Source: Sphagnum compactum (lineage: Eukaryota > Bryophyta > Sphagnopsida > Sphagnales). Taken from it: a stretch of DNA of 64,000 nt. The stretch is taken from NCBI GenBank assembly GCA_965153455.1, contig OZ234501.1, forward strand, positions 12,462,001-12,526,000. The letters are read 5' to 3'. Shown in pieces: positions 1-11,295 of the stretch. Within the stretch, counting starts at the first letter, position 1. The number at the start of each line of letters is the position of its first letter. A program made the translations under genes and the position numbers. Below the pieces are notes generated by a model that saw only the letters and a list, made by a program, of their open reading frames with translations, was not told where the DNA came from and made no database searches.

Positions 1-469
1 TACATAACATTAGTTTTGTACATAAAAAAATTGTAGGGGCCAAAAATCAAATTGAGACCCAAAATTAAATGTACCATGCTTTTGGAGGAATTATATTGTA
101 TGTACTATAATACTAAACCCAAAAATGCCTCAAAGGGGGTCACCGTAATGTGCTTCCACTCGAAACCTTTTAAAATATCATCAACCTTTTGAGAAGTTCC
201 AACAATTAAGCTTTTCATAAATTTATATTAACATCATTCTACAAATTTATGATGATCATGTCTTCTAGCATTTTCATTAACCATGTCTTCTTGACACTTC
301 CATCTACCATGAAGTTTATCGACTTAAAAAAAATTCTTCTATATGCTTCCATTAATTATACATCTTTTAAAAACTTTTAAATCTATTATTCATGGATCCT
401 TTTGGAAACTTCTAAAAAAATCTTTCATAGTTTGTTGTCCATAACAATCTATTGCAAATAAACAAAACT
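1..469. other. AT-rich DNA beyond element A integrase
   Basis: This should be the 3' end or LTR side of element A (minus strand), but no terminal repeat, polypurine tract or intact coding frame could be recognised. Confidence 0.4.
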
Positions 470-1430
470 TTCAAGTTCAAACCTTTAAACCTTCAATTGA
501 TACCCACCTTCACATATGGTGGCATATTATAATGTATCTTGGTGTTGTGTGATGGCCAAATTCTCCATTGCCATAGGCATGACTTTTTTGAACAAGCCTA
601 CACATTGTTCATAAACTTGAACCCACACATTGGGATTGTCCAAATTAACCACATGGGCCACATCCTTATGAATGGATGTCGATTATTGAGGTTCACACCC
701 AAAAAGTTGAAAATAAGGGGAAATTGAAATTAAGGACTTTTTTTAATTAAATTGTTTATATCCCATTGCCAACCATGGCAAATGCATGTCATAATCACAT
801 GTATGACCTTGTCATAATCCATATTTCCATATATTACCTTTTTCATTGTTTCTACCATCCTTTTAGCCGAGCCATTGACTTCAAAATGATCATGAGAAAT
901 ATTCCTATAATCAATTAGACCTTGCTCACATAACTCTTTAAATTCTCCTTGAAATTCCATGCCTTACTTCATGAACATTTTTATTAGAGCACAAAATATA
1001 CTCAAAACCTAATTTTAAAATGCATAAGCAAACTCCTCATTTTTTGTCTCAAAGTGGGGCCAATTCAATCCACTTGGAAACATGTTCAATCATAACCAAC
1101 ACATATTAATTATGATGAATAGTTAGGACGTTCAATGGCCCAACAAAATCCAAATTCCATTGATACCTAAGCCCCATGAATGGTGAAGGTTGTAAATGTG
1201 AAGTGGGTGCAATAAATGATGCACGAACTCAATCACACACCATGCATCATAATTGTTAAACTTCTAATTGCATGCCTTTCCAGCAACATCGACCTTGAAA
1301 TAGACTATATATGTCCAACAAACCCGAAAATGTCCCAACTCTTCATGAACATGTTTCACAAGGCTTTTCCACACTATTTGGATGTGGTACCACATGTACA
1401 TGTTCATTTGGCCATATTTTGATAAGTTAT
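470..1430 (-). pseudogene. Ty3/gypsy integrase remnant (element A)
   Basis: Integrase joins retroelement cDNA to host DNA. Read on the minus strand in several frames, this stretch shows the family's parts in order. An HHCC zinc-binding region lies near 1220-1400 (HVHEELGHF, then a Cys-x2-Cys whose first part is altered). A core start resembling WNLDFVGPL lies near 1130, and VMIEHVSKWIEL near 1050-1090. The end of the core lies at 730-960 (EFQGEFKELC, then HDHFEVNGSAKRMV, where the catalytic Glu is expected). A conserved tail (PMAMENLAI) lies near 540-580. Frameshifts and stops break it at several points. It differs in sequence from the integrase at 2170-3230, so it is a different lineage in the same orientation. 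No reverse transcriptase of its own was found upstream, so it is a fragment. Confidence 0.82.
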
Positions 1431-2169
1431 TGTCCTTATTTATGGTATATTTTGGCTCTTTGAAAGGCTTGATCCTTTTTCTTAAATGTTAATCCCACAT
1501 CCAATCCCCTTGTTTATAGGCATGTCAACATTTGGGCATCCCCAAAAATTTCCATAGGTCAAATGTCATGCAATTCCACATTTGAATTCTTAAAAATGCT
1601 TCAAGAATCCACTTGACCTTAACATGATACCTTTTAACAACCATTTACCAAAATGGAAAGGAATGATTCAATAACATGCCATCGAAATATTGTTTCCAAA
1701 TCTATTTTTCAATGCTAACATGCTCCAATGGTATTCAATTCACTAAAATTTGGGTTCCTACTCAACCCATTTACATCCTTGTTCATTGTTTTAACCCAAT
1801 GTTTGACATTAAAATCATATTCTTAAGATATGCATTGGGAGGTCACTTCCATTTTATTAAAAATAACATGCAAAAACATATAGGGTGTAACTTAGTGAAA
1901 AATAAATTAAAAATATATTTTATCTAAATGTAAATACACTACCACAAAATGTGGCTACACTTCACTAGTCCCCTTTCATTAGACCAAAGAATTCATTGCA
2001 TCCCCATTGGGTCCTGTTCATTAAGACCAATGAATTCACTCAAACTTTAGTGAAATCATTTGACATACATGGATGCATTTTGTTATAGTGATAGGGTGTT
2101 GATAATTCATTTTGAAAATATTTTAAGATAATATCTAAAATAAACCTAAAATATGCTAGTAATATGTGA
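1431..2169. other. Spacer between two retroelement remnants
   Basis: No gene is recognised. A purine-rich run on the minus strand at 1969-1977 (GAAAGGGGA) lies just beyond the integrase end of element B and could be a decayed polypurine tract. No LTR could be paired with it. Confidence 0.3.
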
Positions 2170-3230
2170 TTATTTCATAACATATTAGTAAGGTCCTTCC
2201 CAGCTTGTGAACATGGATTTCTTTGTACCTGGCTTTCTCATTTTCATTGACATTTCCACATCCCCAAAAGATTGAAACATGATGCGCCCCTTTCTGGCTG
2301 CATATGTTTTTTTTTGCTTCTTCTATGCCTAATCAACATTCTCCAACAACGATTCATGAAGTTGAGCTATTAACTCCATCTTAAACACCATCCGTAAATC
2401 CATCTCCTCCAGAGCAGCTTGGCCATCTACAGCCTATGTCAAATTGTTCAGTCGGTTGTCAATGGTTAAACTCAAAGTCCTTCCTATAAGAATCATGTGG
2501 TGAGTATTTGGTGCTCATCTGAATACCACAACGATATCCTTTGAACTTGAACATCCCATTTCTATATGTTGGTAGAAGAAATAATAGTAAGGCCATGTTT
2601 CAGGGTTTTGATTATTCTCTCAACCATCCCATTATAGCACAACCATTGTGGAACACTGTACTGATGTGTAATCCCAAAAATTTTACACATCATGTCAAAC
2701 TCAGCCATCCACTCCCAGCCATTATCAGTGAGCACATATTTTAGTACACCGAACCTACAAATGATTTTTTCTTCAAGAAATTTTGTAGTTAACTCAACAA
2801 TGTGTTCTTTGATAAGTCTTGCCTCACACCACTTTGAGTAGTGATCAATCGCCACTGGGACATATTTGTTGTTAAATTTTGTTTTTGATAGTGGTCCAGT
2901 AGTATCAAGAGTTACATGGCAAAACAGGTAACAAACTAGAATGTTTTTTAACTCTTCAATTCCAAATTGAATGCTGCCAAAATCTCTTACCAATTGGCAT
3001 TGTTTGCACTTTCAAATTAATTCTCTTATAGACTCAGTCTTATCATGCCATAAATATTTTCTTTTCACTTTTGCAAGCATCCTCTGTTGATTAAAGTGAT
3101 CGATTTCCACATGTATAACATTCACAATTCCTTCTCTTTCCTCAGGTTTTGGAACCACTAGTCCTTGGAACATTAGAACCTCATTGTTTCAATTATATTT
3201 CATCACTCTATGTCTGGTCCTTTCCTTTTC
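2170..3230 (-). pseudogene. Element B integrase (HHCC, core, C-terminal part)
   Basis: An N-terminal zinc site is readable near 3010-3120 (HVEIDHF, then CKQC) with an in-frame stop between its halves. The core follows at 2562-2993. It has the first catalytic Asp in LDTTGPL, AIDHYSKWCEAR, the second Asp in LTDNGWEWMAEF, and the Glu in NGMVERIIKTLK. The tail at 2170-2560 includes a KTYAARKG stretch and TSWEGPYQ, typical of this family. The core Asp, Asp and Glu seem preserved, but stops and a change of frame between core and tail prevent a full product. Its identity as a Ty3/gypsy integrase is secure. Confidence 0.88.
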
Positions 3231-3905
3231 TGCAAGGTCACAAGAATCTGACCCAAAGCCATCACTAGTGAGTAATTTCATACATATGACATCTCTCCAA
3301 ATGTCCAGAATTTTTTTCGATTTGGCTTTTTCATGATCAGACACATAATTAGCACATTCAACTTTCATCTATTCATCAACTAGTTGTTGCGCTTCCCTTA
3401 CCATTTGTTCATAGTCAGTAGTGGACAAGTTGTGTTTAACATAAATTGGAAGTGTTTTCACATGTATCTTCTTTGGATTGAATTCTTGTGTTTGTTCTTG
3501 TGAGTTTTCTTCAGCCAATTGTTCCAACCCTTCTTTTGTTGCTTCTGACAAAGTAAAAATATTTTATATTTCATGGATTTTAATTGTGTCATGAAGTGAC
3601 CTATCCCCACTTTCGATCACAATTTTGGAAATAGTTGTTGCTTGGTCAGGAATTTCAACCTGGAAGTCTTCTTCTTCACCTGACACAAAGATAGGGTTCC
3701 TACTTAAGGCATCCACATTTGAATGCTTGCTTTGAGGCCTATGAACAATCTTGAAATGAAAGTCTTGAAGCATGGATATCCATCTTCCTCGCCTCCCGTT
3801 CGGATTAGATACTATAGTAAGCCATTCCAACGACTTGTGATATGTTCTCAACAAGAAGAAAGTTTGGTGCAAGAATTGGTGGAAATGCATGACACCCTAT
3901 ATTAG
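3231..3905 (-). pseudogene. Element B RNase H and tether to integrase
   Basis: RNase H removes the RNA strand during reverse transcription. Open frame 3564-3890 shows the end of this domain and its connection: HQFLHQTFFLLRTYHKSLEW, where the family usually has an Asp-His pair before the Lys; then GRRGRWISMLQDFHFKIVHR and NVDALSRNPI, the hallmark end of Ty3/gypsy RNase H. The Asp of that pair is replaced by Tyr here, which suggests loss of function. A separate open frame at 3369-3551, rich in Glu, Gln and Lys, fills the linker before integrase. It lies between the reverse transcriptase and integrase of element B. Confidence 0.85.
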
Positions 3906-4930
3906 TGCATAACATTCTCCTCCATTGGGTGATAATGCTTTTGTAGAGGTGTCAGACCTTTGCTTGCATACATAATTACTTGTTCCTATTTGCCATTTTT
4001 TTGGGACAAAATAGCTCCAACACCTGACCAATCCATGTCCAAGATGAATGTTTTCAAAAAATATGGTCTGATCAATACTGGAACCTATAGTAACTTTTAC
4101 ATTAGTGTGTCAAATGCCATCTAACATCAAGGTGTCCACTTGAAAGCCAAATCCTTCTTAGTGAAATCAAACAAAGGTGCAACAATCCTAGCATATCCAT
4201 GTATGAAAGATTTGTAATATCCTGTGAATCCCAGAAATGAACGAACATTGGTGATAGTCAAAGGAACTGGAAATTGTGAGATAGCTTGGATCTTATCTAG
4301 TCCGGCTTAGACCCTTACTAGTTGATTACATGTCCCAGAAAAGTTATTTCCTTTGCTCCAAAACAATAATTTCTTGAGTTTAGTTTTAAGTTAACCAACT
4401 TCAACTTGTCAAAAACCATCTTCAGATGATTTAGATGGTCTTTTTAATCACTGCTATGGACATTGACATCATCCACAAATATTTTCAAAAACTGGTCAAT
4501 CCAGTCCTTGAATACATTTGCCATTGTTCAAGAAAAAGTTCCCTTTGCACTCTTCAATCCGAATGGCATTACCTTCCACTTAAACAAGCCATACTTTGTG
4601 ATCATAGCTATCTTTCTAATGTTTTCATCAGCCATCTTAATCTGCCAAAATCTTGACTACAGATCCAATGCTAAAAACTAGGATGATTTCCCAAGTTGTG
4701 TTAGTACATTTTCAATCAATGGCATAGGAAAAACATCTTGTATAGTTTGGGAGTTTAAAGGTCGGTAATCTTTACAAAACCTTCTGCTACCATCCTTCTT
4801 TACGGGAAGTGTAACACGACATGCATACTTTAAAATGCTATTTTGCATTTTGCCCAACTTGACAAGTGCTTGAATTTACCGATTCACTTCTCCTTCTTCC
4901 CAAAAAGATGATCTGCTAAGCGTTAACCTA
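3906..4930 (-). pseudogene. Element B reverse transcriptase
   Basis: Read on the minus strand, the conserved series is visible despite stops: a SFWEEGE-like start near 4890-4920 (partly damaged); VMPFGLKSAKGTFS at about 4536-4577; the catalytic box IFVDDVNVHS, with FVDD at 4468-4479 (the usual family form is YxDD or FxDD); then ITFLGHVI near 4335-4360. At least three in-frame stops are seen, one right after TFS and one after the FVDD box. Synthesis of element cDNA was its role; this copy cannot do it. The catalytic Asp pair survives. Confidence 0.85.
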
Positions 4931-5350
4931 CAGGGAGGAAATCCATGTGTTCAAGGGTATGCTCCCCCAAATTACAGGTGCCTAACTCCCCTTTATGCTA
5001 TGTAAAAATCTTTTAATATTCCTTCAATAAATCCAACAATTTTCTATTCTGCAATTCAATCAATCCAGATTGAACTATATTTTGGCACATATTTTTGTCC
5101 ACTTGTTCTCATCCCTAGGTGTATCAGCAATGTCAGACGAACCTCTAGTCCTTGGAACTTGAACATAATGTACTGGGTTGAGAAAAGAACCTAAAACGCG
5201 CTCATATTCTTCTACCTCCACCCACTATATCCAATCCTGATAGTCATTTTCTTCAGTCATTTGTCCTTTTAGCAACTACTAATGTTGCTGTTGAAGAATT
5301 AAATTTACCATCTACATAGGTGCTTATACCTTGATCAAATCATCCAGCCC

Positions 5351-6190
5351 CTAATCCATCAGATCTTCCATAGGCAACTCAAGGTTATGTATGATCATTT
5401 TTTGATCATCTTTTGTTTCACTCCCAAACTCATTCATTTTAGAATTAGAGTTGGGATCATCATTTGGATCATGGGTCATTAAATCCTCCTCATGCACATG
5501 TTCCTTCAATGACAAACTTTGCATTCCTTCTTCAACCAATTGAAAACTAGGTGAAAGTTTTTGTTCAGTTACAAGGTGCAACATATTAACAATAGTTAGC
5601 GATAATAATTCAACTGCCATCCCTAGTCCATTTTGTACTTGTGTCACACCTTTTTCAACATCAACTACTATTCCAATCTTCATAAAAAAATCCAAACCCA
5701 ACAATATATCATAGCTATCAGTATTAACAATTAAGAAAACCATGTTGCACTAAATGTATCCAACCTTCACAAGTAGGTCTGTGATTCTTCCTAATGCTTT
5801 GGTGACAGTGCCAAATGCCTTGTAAATCTCATTGTCAAAAACCAAATGCATGATTCCTAGTTCTTGAACAATTCTTGCAACCATCATAGACATAGAAGCG
5901 TTTGTGTCTACAAGTCCCTTTATTAGTCCATTTTGCACTTCCACTATCAGATGAAAAGTTTTACTCCTATGGTTCTTGTTGACACACACCTTTTTGATGG
6001 TAGGTATTGCATCAATTATAGAAATGTGAGTCACTTGTTGAGCTTCTTCATCCTTCTGTCTTTTCACCAACTTGATTAATCCCTCATGGTACTTTAACTC
6101 ACCAAGAATTATCAAAATTGTTTCAAGAGGGGATAATGAAATCTTGCCTTTTAGGAAATATGTCAAAATTTTAGACTTGGCAATACTCAT
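5351..6190 (-). pseudogene. Element B aspartic protease region
   Basis: Two adjoining open frames (5750-6190 and 5351-5743) cover a retropepsin-like domain that would cut the Gag-Pol polyprotein. The first contains GLVDTNASMSMM near 5880-5912. The family's active site is Asp-Thr/Ser-Gly-Ala, so here Gly is replaced by Asn, which should impair catalysis. The second contains the flap-distal motif YDILLGLDFFMKIG and a following VVDVEKG. A stop at about 5744-5749 separates the two. An acidic spacer near 5351-5500 leads towards the reverse transcriptase. Confidence 0.82.
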
Positions 6191-6269
6191 CTCATTGCCA
6201 AATTTCCTTGTGCTGCAATACCTTCCTCAACTACTTCTTCTTTGTTTATGTCAACTTCAGGGGCGATAA

Positions 6270-6560
6270 CTAGATTTCTGCGCCTAGGAATTCTAGTCTT
6301 TGAGAATATGTTGTTTTTTGCCCCACCGATTCAATTCTGCCAAAGTGGCCTTCTTCATCATCAACAAGCACCTTTAAGTAATTTGTAGAAATAGTAAGTC
6401 CCCTTCCATTCTTCATCCAACAATGTTCTTCAGTGTGGCCCAAACCAAAACAATAGGAGCATTTAAGTCCACAGTTCTCTGTTCTATGTCCCCTTCCGCA
6501 TTTGCCACATTTCGAGCAGTTAGAAAATTTTGAACATGCAGAAGCACCATGGCTTACCAT
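6270..6560 (-). pseudogene. Element B Gag zinc-knuckle segment
   Basis: The 96-codon open frame holds two Cys-rich knuckles: CSKCGKCGRGHRTENC and CSYCFGLGHTEEHC. The second is a clean Cys-x2-Cys-x4-His-x4-Cys (CCHC), the RNA-binding motif of retroviral-type nucleocapsids; the first is similar. It lies upstream of the protease in element order, as expected for the end of Gag. Confidence 0.85.
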
Positions 6561-7229
6561 ATTTCATAATTGACACACACTTGAGCTTCTTGGACTTCTA
6601 GAAAGGATGATTTCCCTGCCGCCTGATCTCTTAAATTTTTATCAATGTTTCATTAAGAGTGTGAATCTGCCACTTTATTCAACTTTCCCCCTCATTAGCT
6701 TCTTCATCCCTTTCTTCCTTCAAAGGTTCAAAGGGTGTTTCTCCAATTTTGCTAAGTACCTTTTCAACCTCAATGGTTGCTGCCAATAGTTCATCCATGT
6801 CAACATAGGTACACACCACACACAACTTTTTGATTTCTGGCATGAGATGGGCTAGAAATCTTCTTATTCTTTTTGCATAAAAAGTCCTTCCCTTTACACA
6901 TAAATGTCCTAGTTTGTCATAGTATAGCTAAACCTATTACCTTGGTTTTTGTTTAATGGCATCCATCTTGCCCTCAATTCCTCACCATCATACATCCCAT
7001 ATTTAGCAATCATTAGGGTATGTAATGTTTGCTAATCAAGTGGTGTAGGGTTCAATCTTATGTACCAGCCCTTTACCTTCTTTTGTAGGTTAAGCTTCGT
7101 TATTTTGAATAGCCTCTCTTCATCATACTTTCGGACTTCTATTGCAATTTGCAACCTTTCTGCCCAATCAAACATGCCCTCCAAATCTTTTCCCCAAAAC
7201 AATTCATCCATACCTTTTGGATTAGTCAT
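6561..7229 (-). pseudogene. Element B Gag capsid-like segment
   Basis: The open frame at 7032-7229 reads as the start of a plant retrotransposon Gag domain (FWGKDLEGMFDWAERLQIA, then LFKITKLNLQKKVKGWY and LNPTPLDW). The Trp and the LN(L)..KA/V..W pattern are typical of this family. Downstream (7030 to 6561) the frame is broken by stops. A self-assembling coat protein is the family role. The N-terminal part before 7229 was not recognised. Confidence 0.7.
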
Positions 7230-8557
7230 CTTGCTATTATTCCACGTAGTTTTGCTATGTGGGAAAGATTTGTTTCAAGTCCTCAACTTCCTATACTTCA
7301 TTTCTCTTCTTTGACCTAATAGTTCTTACTCTATTATCTTCTATCTTCACATTAAAACTTATATCACTCCTACCCACAAATCCCCAACCTAATCTGCCAT
7401 ATAGATTTCTAGAAAAAGTCCAACAAAGTAGATGTGATTCTTTGCCTAAAATTATTATCCTAATAATTCTATTTCCAATTATAATTTTATGGTCTAGTTC
7501 TGGTTTGTAAAACTAGACACACAACATGCTTCTACTCATATTTCTACAGGGATCCATATGTTTATTAACCTAGGCATAGAAATATGAAGCTCCCTAGATG
7601 TTCTTTGCTATTCAATTCTCTCCAAAGGGCCAAGAGATAGTAAAGAAGAACTTGTATTCTTGGGTTTGGACAATGGTCCATTGCTATCCATTTACTCATT
7701 CCAAATTACCGCTTTCATGAAAAAATAGAGTGCATCACTCCAATTGCCAAGTTTCTAATTTCAACAATATGAGGGTCAAAACCAACTATGATAGTTGATG
7801 CAAACCCAATGATTTTGATGATGACCCCACATTGGGTTTCTTAAACAATGCGATTTCATCATTCGAAGAACTCTTGTTGTTTGCGCTTCATTTACAAGAA
7901 AAAGATCTTGAAAAGAGATGGGAAAGAGTGAGAAAATTTATTCATTTGAGCTCTTAAGCTGCCAGTGATGTTGGGATTCTATATTCTGATAGAGTCTCCA
8001 ACATACCAATCGTGATGACATTCTTGATGCCTATGTCCTAAGTACCTTGTCCCTTGTCTGAAACAAGTTCTCAATTCTAGGTATGAAGAAGCGAGTGAAA
8101 TGATTAGGAAACCCTGCGCATTTAGGAATCTAGATGTCTCAAGTTCTAAGTACTTCCCTCATTTTCACAATTGTAATGTTGGTGTCTCTATGCAAGGTAG
8201 GTGGTGAAATGGAACTGTTGCTGGAGTTGTGCAATCGTATGCCATCCATTTGGTCCATTGTTTATCCTCAACCAAATCATAACTTTGGATGTAAAACCAT
8301 TGTGGGAAATCTTGATAGCAATGCCTTTGTTCTCTACTTCTGCTGGATCAAACCTTACCATAATCACAACCCCAAAACTAACAAACCTTAGTATTACTGA
8401 TCCTATATGAGGGATGCCTACATTAGGACGATTGTTAAAACTTCTAACTATTTGTTATTCGTGAATTGTTTACAAGTCAGAAATCAATTCTTCCTCATTG
8501 GAACTGGCATAATTCTTGCAACACTAATTTTAATTGAACTAGTTAGCTGGACCTCTT
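7230..8557. other. Probable leader of element B; no clear gene
   Basis: This would be the region between primer binding site and Gag domain of element B. Only short open frames occur, on the plus strand, and none shows recognisable motifs. Confidence 0.3.
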
Positions 8558-8569
8558 GTTCCAATACCA
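8558..8569 (-). other. Possible degenerate tRNA-Met primer binding site
   Basis: Minus-strand TGGTATTGGAAC matches the plant initiator-Met consensus TGGTATCAGAGC at 9 of 12 positions and is preceded by TT and followed by AAGAGGTCC. Its place upstream of the Gag of element B fits. No CA-ended LTR is seen next to it, so a chance match is possible. Confidence 0.25.
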
Positions 8570-8575
8570 AAAAGA

Positions 8576-9889
8576 AGGTGGAAGCAAAGTGTTCCCTTTC
8601 TTCCTACAAGTTTAATTGCATCAACATAACTTAAAATAAAGCTTCATGAAGCTTGATCAATTCATCAAATCAATTTCTACAAGTTTAAACCAACAACTAT
8701 CCTGATTTTTGCAGCAATAAATCTATGAGTTTAAAGTGTTAGATCGCTCCCATCTTTCTTTCATGAGCCTCAATAGATAATGTTTGGCATAAGGGAACAT
8801 ACAGACTCCCAAATCTCAAGAATGCAACTAAACCCAATAACCTTGACATCATATGGAGGTAGAACAAGTTCTTGAGATGATGCACATAGTTGAGATAACA
8901 AAGGTCACAATCTTTTATACCAATAATATATATGTAATCCTCCAAAGGGTTGCCAAATATAATCCATCAACCTTTATCGGAATTCTTGATGAAAACCCAT
9001 TACAACAAATATATTATGTATGTTGGAAATCCCAATAGAATTCCACACCTTCACTTCTCAAAATTTCAGATATAGAATATCAAAATTGTAGATACACACC
9101 CCACATGAAACCTACAATTGCCAAACTTTGTCATTCGTGAGATCCCTAGTGATCTTCATCATTCCCCCATCATAGACTCCTACACTTAGTGTTAGACTAC
9201 ATTAAGCTAAAGGATTTAAGGCACAACAAAAATAACTTATCCTTCATAAATACAACCATCTACACCTTTAGGCATTCTTCCTTCCACTGCCACCAAGTAT
9301 TACAATATGTCTAAAACACTAATGCACACAACTCCATAAAAATAAAAGAATAACAAATCACAAGAAACTTAGCTTTTTCTTCCTTTGCTCCAAACCTAAA
9401 AAGATGCCCCTCCTTGCAGAACCGCCTTCTTTCATATATGGGCGGTTCCTCATCCTTTCGAATTCCCAAGTGCCAATTGGAGTCACCTTCATTAGAGGCT
9501 TCATGAAGAACAAAAACCAACCTAGATGAGTTTGCAAGCTCACACCCTAAATTAGGAGAAATAGAGCGCCCATCTTCTTCTTCCTCCTTGAATGCAAACC
9601 TGCAAACATAAAACACACAATTTTTTTTTACATATCACTATGAGCACCATACGGTTAGTGTGCTCATGAAAGTTATTGTTTTCCATCAACTGCCGTTCTA
9701 GGGCAGTACAGGGGCAACCTTTTTTCACTTTAGGGCTCCTTTTAGGTCACACAACAACAAAATGGTGGGTGGGATGGATTGGTATTTTGGGAAGCCCCCT
9801 TTCCTTCAATCCACTCAAGATAATAAACCTTGGTGAATTTTACATCAGGAGAAAGGCGATCTGATGTTCCTCATTTATTGTTGCTCTAC
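8576..9889. other. Unassigned DNA, possible 5' LTR area of element B
   Basis: No recognisable gene. A short inverted repeat (GAACCGCC at 9419-9426 with GGCGGTTC at 9441-9448) sits in this stretch. Minus-strand open frames of 61-101 codons near 9311-9616 have no family features. Confidence 0.3.
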
Positions 9890-10170
9890 CATTTTTAGAA
9901 CACTCTAGATAAGGCATAGTGGGTCCACTAGTCACGTGTTGGGCGGTTCTTACAAGTTCGCTAAGGCGTTCCCAATAGGACCTCAATTTTAACCCATATG
10001 GTTTGCCCAAAGTTCAACTCTTATATATGTATATAAACTGAAAAGGTAGGCTGTTGGGGACTACATTTGTTTCTATTTTGCAACTGGGGGTCCAAAGAGG
10101 TGCTTGCATTAGGGAGTTCCAAAAGAATTGCTGATGGGCCAATGAATATGCCCCCCCCCAAAAAGAAAAG
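9890..10170 (-). repeat. Dispersed ~300-bp repeat, copy 1 (inverted)
   Basis: The reverse complement shares blocks with the tandem pair at 16.9-17.5 kb: ATTGGCCCATC, a TGGGCAAA..CATATGG block, AAAATTGAGGT.CTATTGGGAAC, and CACGTGACTAGTGGACC against a related block in copy 2. No coding capacity. A non-autonomous transposon is likely, but termini were not fixed. Confidence 0.55.
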
Positions 10171-10827
10171 TTATGAGCACACCACCCATGAACTAATTCA
10201 TATGAATCATACACATACAACCCATCAACTATGTTCCAGTTTGGTTCTTACTAACCAAAACAAGAGTCAACAGTGCTAACCTGCCAAACTGGGTACCTGC
10301 CCAACATTGGTGGCTACATTACAAAATAATTGGGACAAAACAAAATCTCACTCCTACCTCAAGCTCCACTTACACGGTGGTTCAGGGACCTTCTGCCTTC
10401 CCAAGAGGGCATTATAGTGAAACCATTACACCTCCAATTTCCTTTTAAATGTTAAATTAGCTCTATGTAAAAAAACTAACCCTCCACTATTAGAGGAACT
10501 TCACAAAGCATAATATTGTTCCTCCTAGCCTCTCAGCCTCCCAGGCACCTTACAGATAAGTCATAACAAGATGGTGGGAGGTTCTCAAGTTCCTCCAATC
10601 AAGTTAGCTTAAGTTTTTCCGATTGGGAATGGTAGGTCAATGTGAGCTCATGTTGTCATGGGCTCATGGGAACTCACATTACCCCCAGTTCTCAAGCTAT
10701 GTCCTTTGTTTGCATGCCCTCAAACAATGAAAGACCCTCTGAACTTGCCCTTGCCTTACACTTATTAATTAAAGGCCTACGACACAATGTTTTTAATCCT
10801 CAAGTCTGTTCACTCGTATGGAGATAA
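10171..10827. other. Intergenic, fragment of AACCTGCCAAA repeat family
   Basis: No gene is seen. At 10230-10310 a fragment (GGTTCTTACTAACCAAAACA, then AACCTGCCAAACTGGGTACC) recurs in related form near 21355-21450 and 25990-26075. Confidence 0.35.
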
Positions 10828-11289
10828 AGAATACATCCTAAGCCACGATGCATTTTGCCTTTTAGTGAATCATTAAGGTGAGGCTCCATGGTAGCTTGTA
10901 AACTTGCACGCGTAGGTCATTATAGACTAGGTGCAGGACTAGGTGCTAACCTGCACGCTTGAGCCAGTTATTGGACATAACACATTGTATGTGAGAGAGC
11001 TCGTTTATGGGGACACATACGAGGGACAGTTCTGAAGTTCAACGAACCAGTGACTAGGATGTGCAAAAAAAGGTACCAAAGAGGTAAAAAACATCAGAAG
11101 GCAATAAGATACGTGTTATGACTTCAGATCTCTTGTCCAACAGAATCGAGTAATTAGTGAGACATTCCTTATGATTCGTTATGTAATATAGGTAGCTAAT
11201 ACATTCCGGAGAATACACCTTAGGGATGCATTCTGCCTTTTGGTGAGTAGCTAAGGTGAGGCTACATAAGGTAGTCTGGAAAATTGCAC
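10828..11289 (+). repeat. Pair of ~80-bp direct repeats
   Basis: The block at 10828-10909 (GAATACATCCTAAG, GATGCATTTTGCCTTTTAGTG, AAGGTGAGGCT) recurs at 11210-11289 with scattered changes. About 300 bp of unrelated sequence lies between. The second copy ends a few bases before a Tourist-like MITE. This could be a small internally deleted element or a local duplication. Confidence 0.6.
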
Positions 11290-11295
11290 AGCTAA

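Larger units (their letters stand above)
2170..8575 (-). mobile_element. Decayed Ty3/gypsy LTR retrotransposon (element B)
   Basis: On the minus strand the order is Gag with zinc knuckles, aspartic protease, reverse transcriptase, RNase H, integrase. That is the Ty3/gypsy order; copia elements place integrase before reverse transcriptase. Every domain is interrupted by stops or frameshifts, so the copy is dead. The integrase has a normal C-terminal region ending in a WEGPYQ motif near 2195 and no chromodomain was seen. A degenerate initiator-Met primer-binding-site match near 8558-8569 would set the 5' limit. Neither LTR was identified, so the outer limits are approximate and the element may be a fragment without LTRs. 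Confidence 0.8.
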
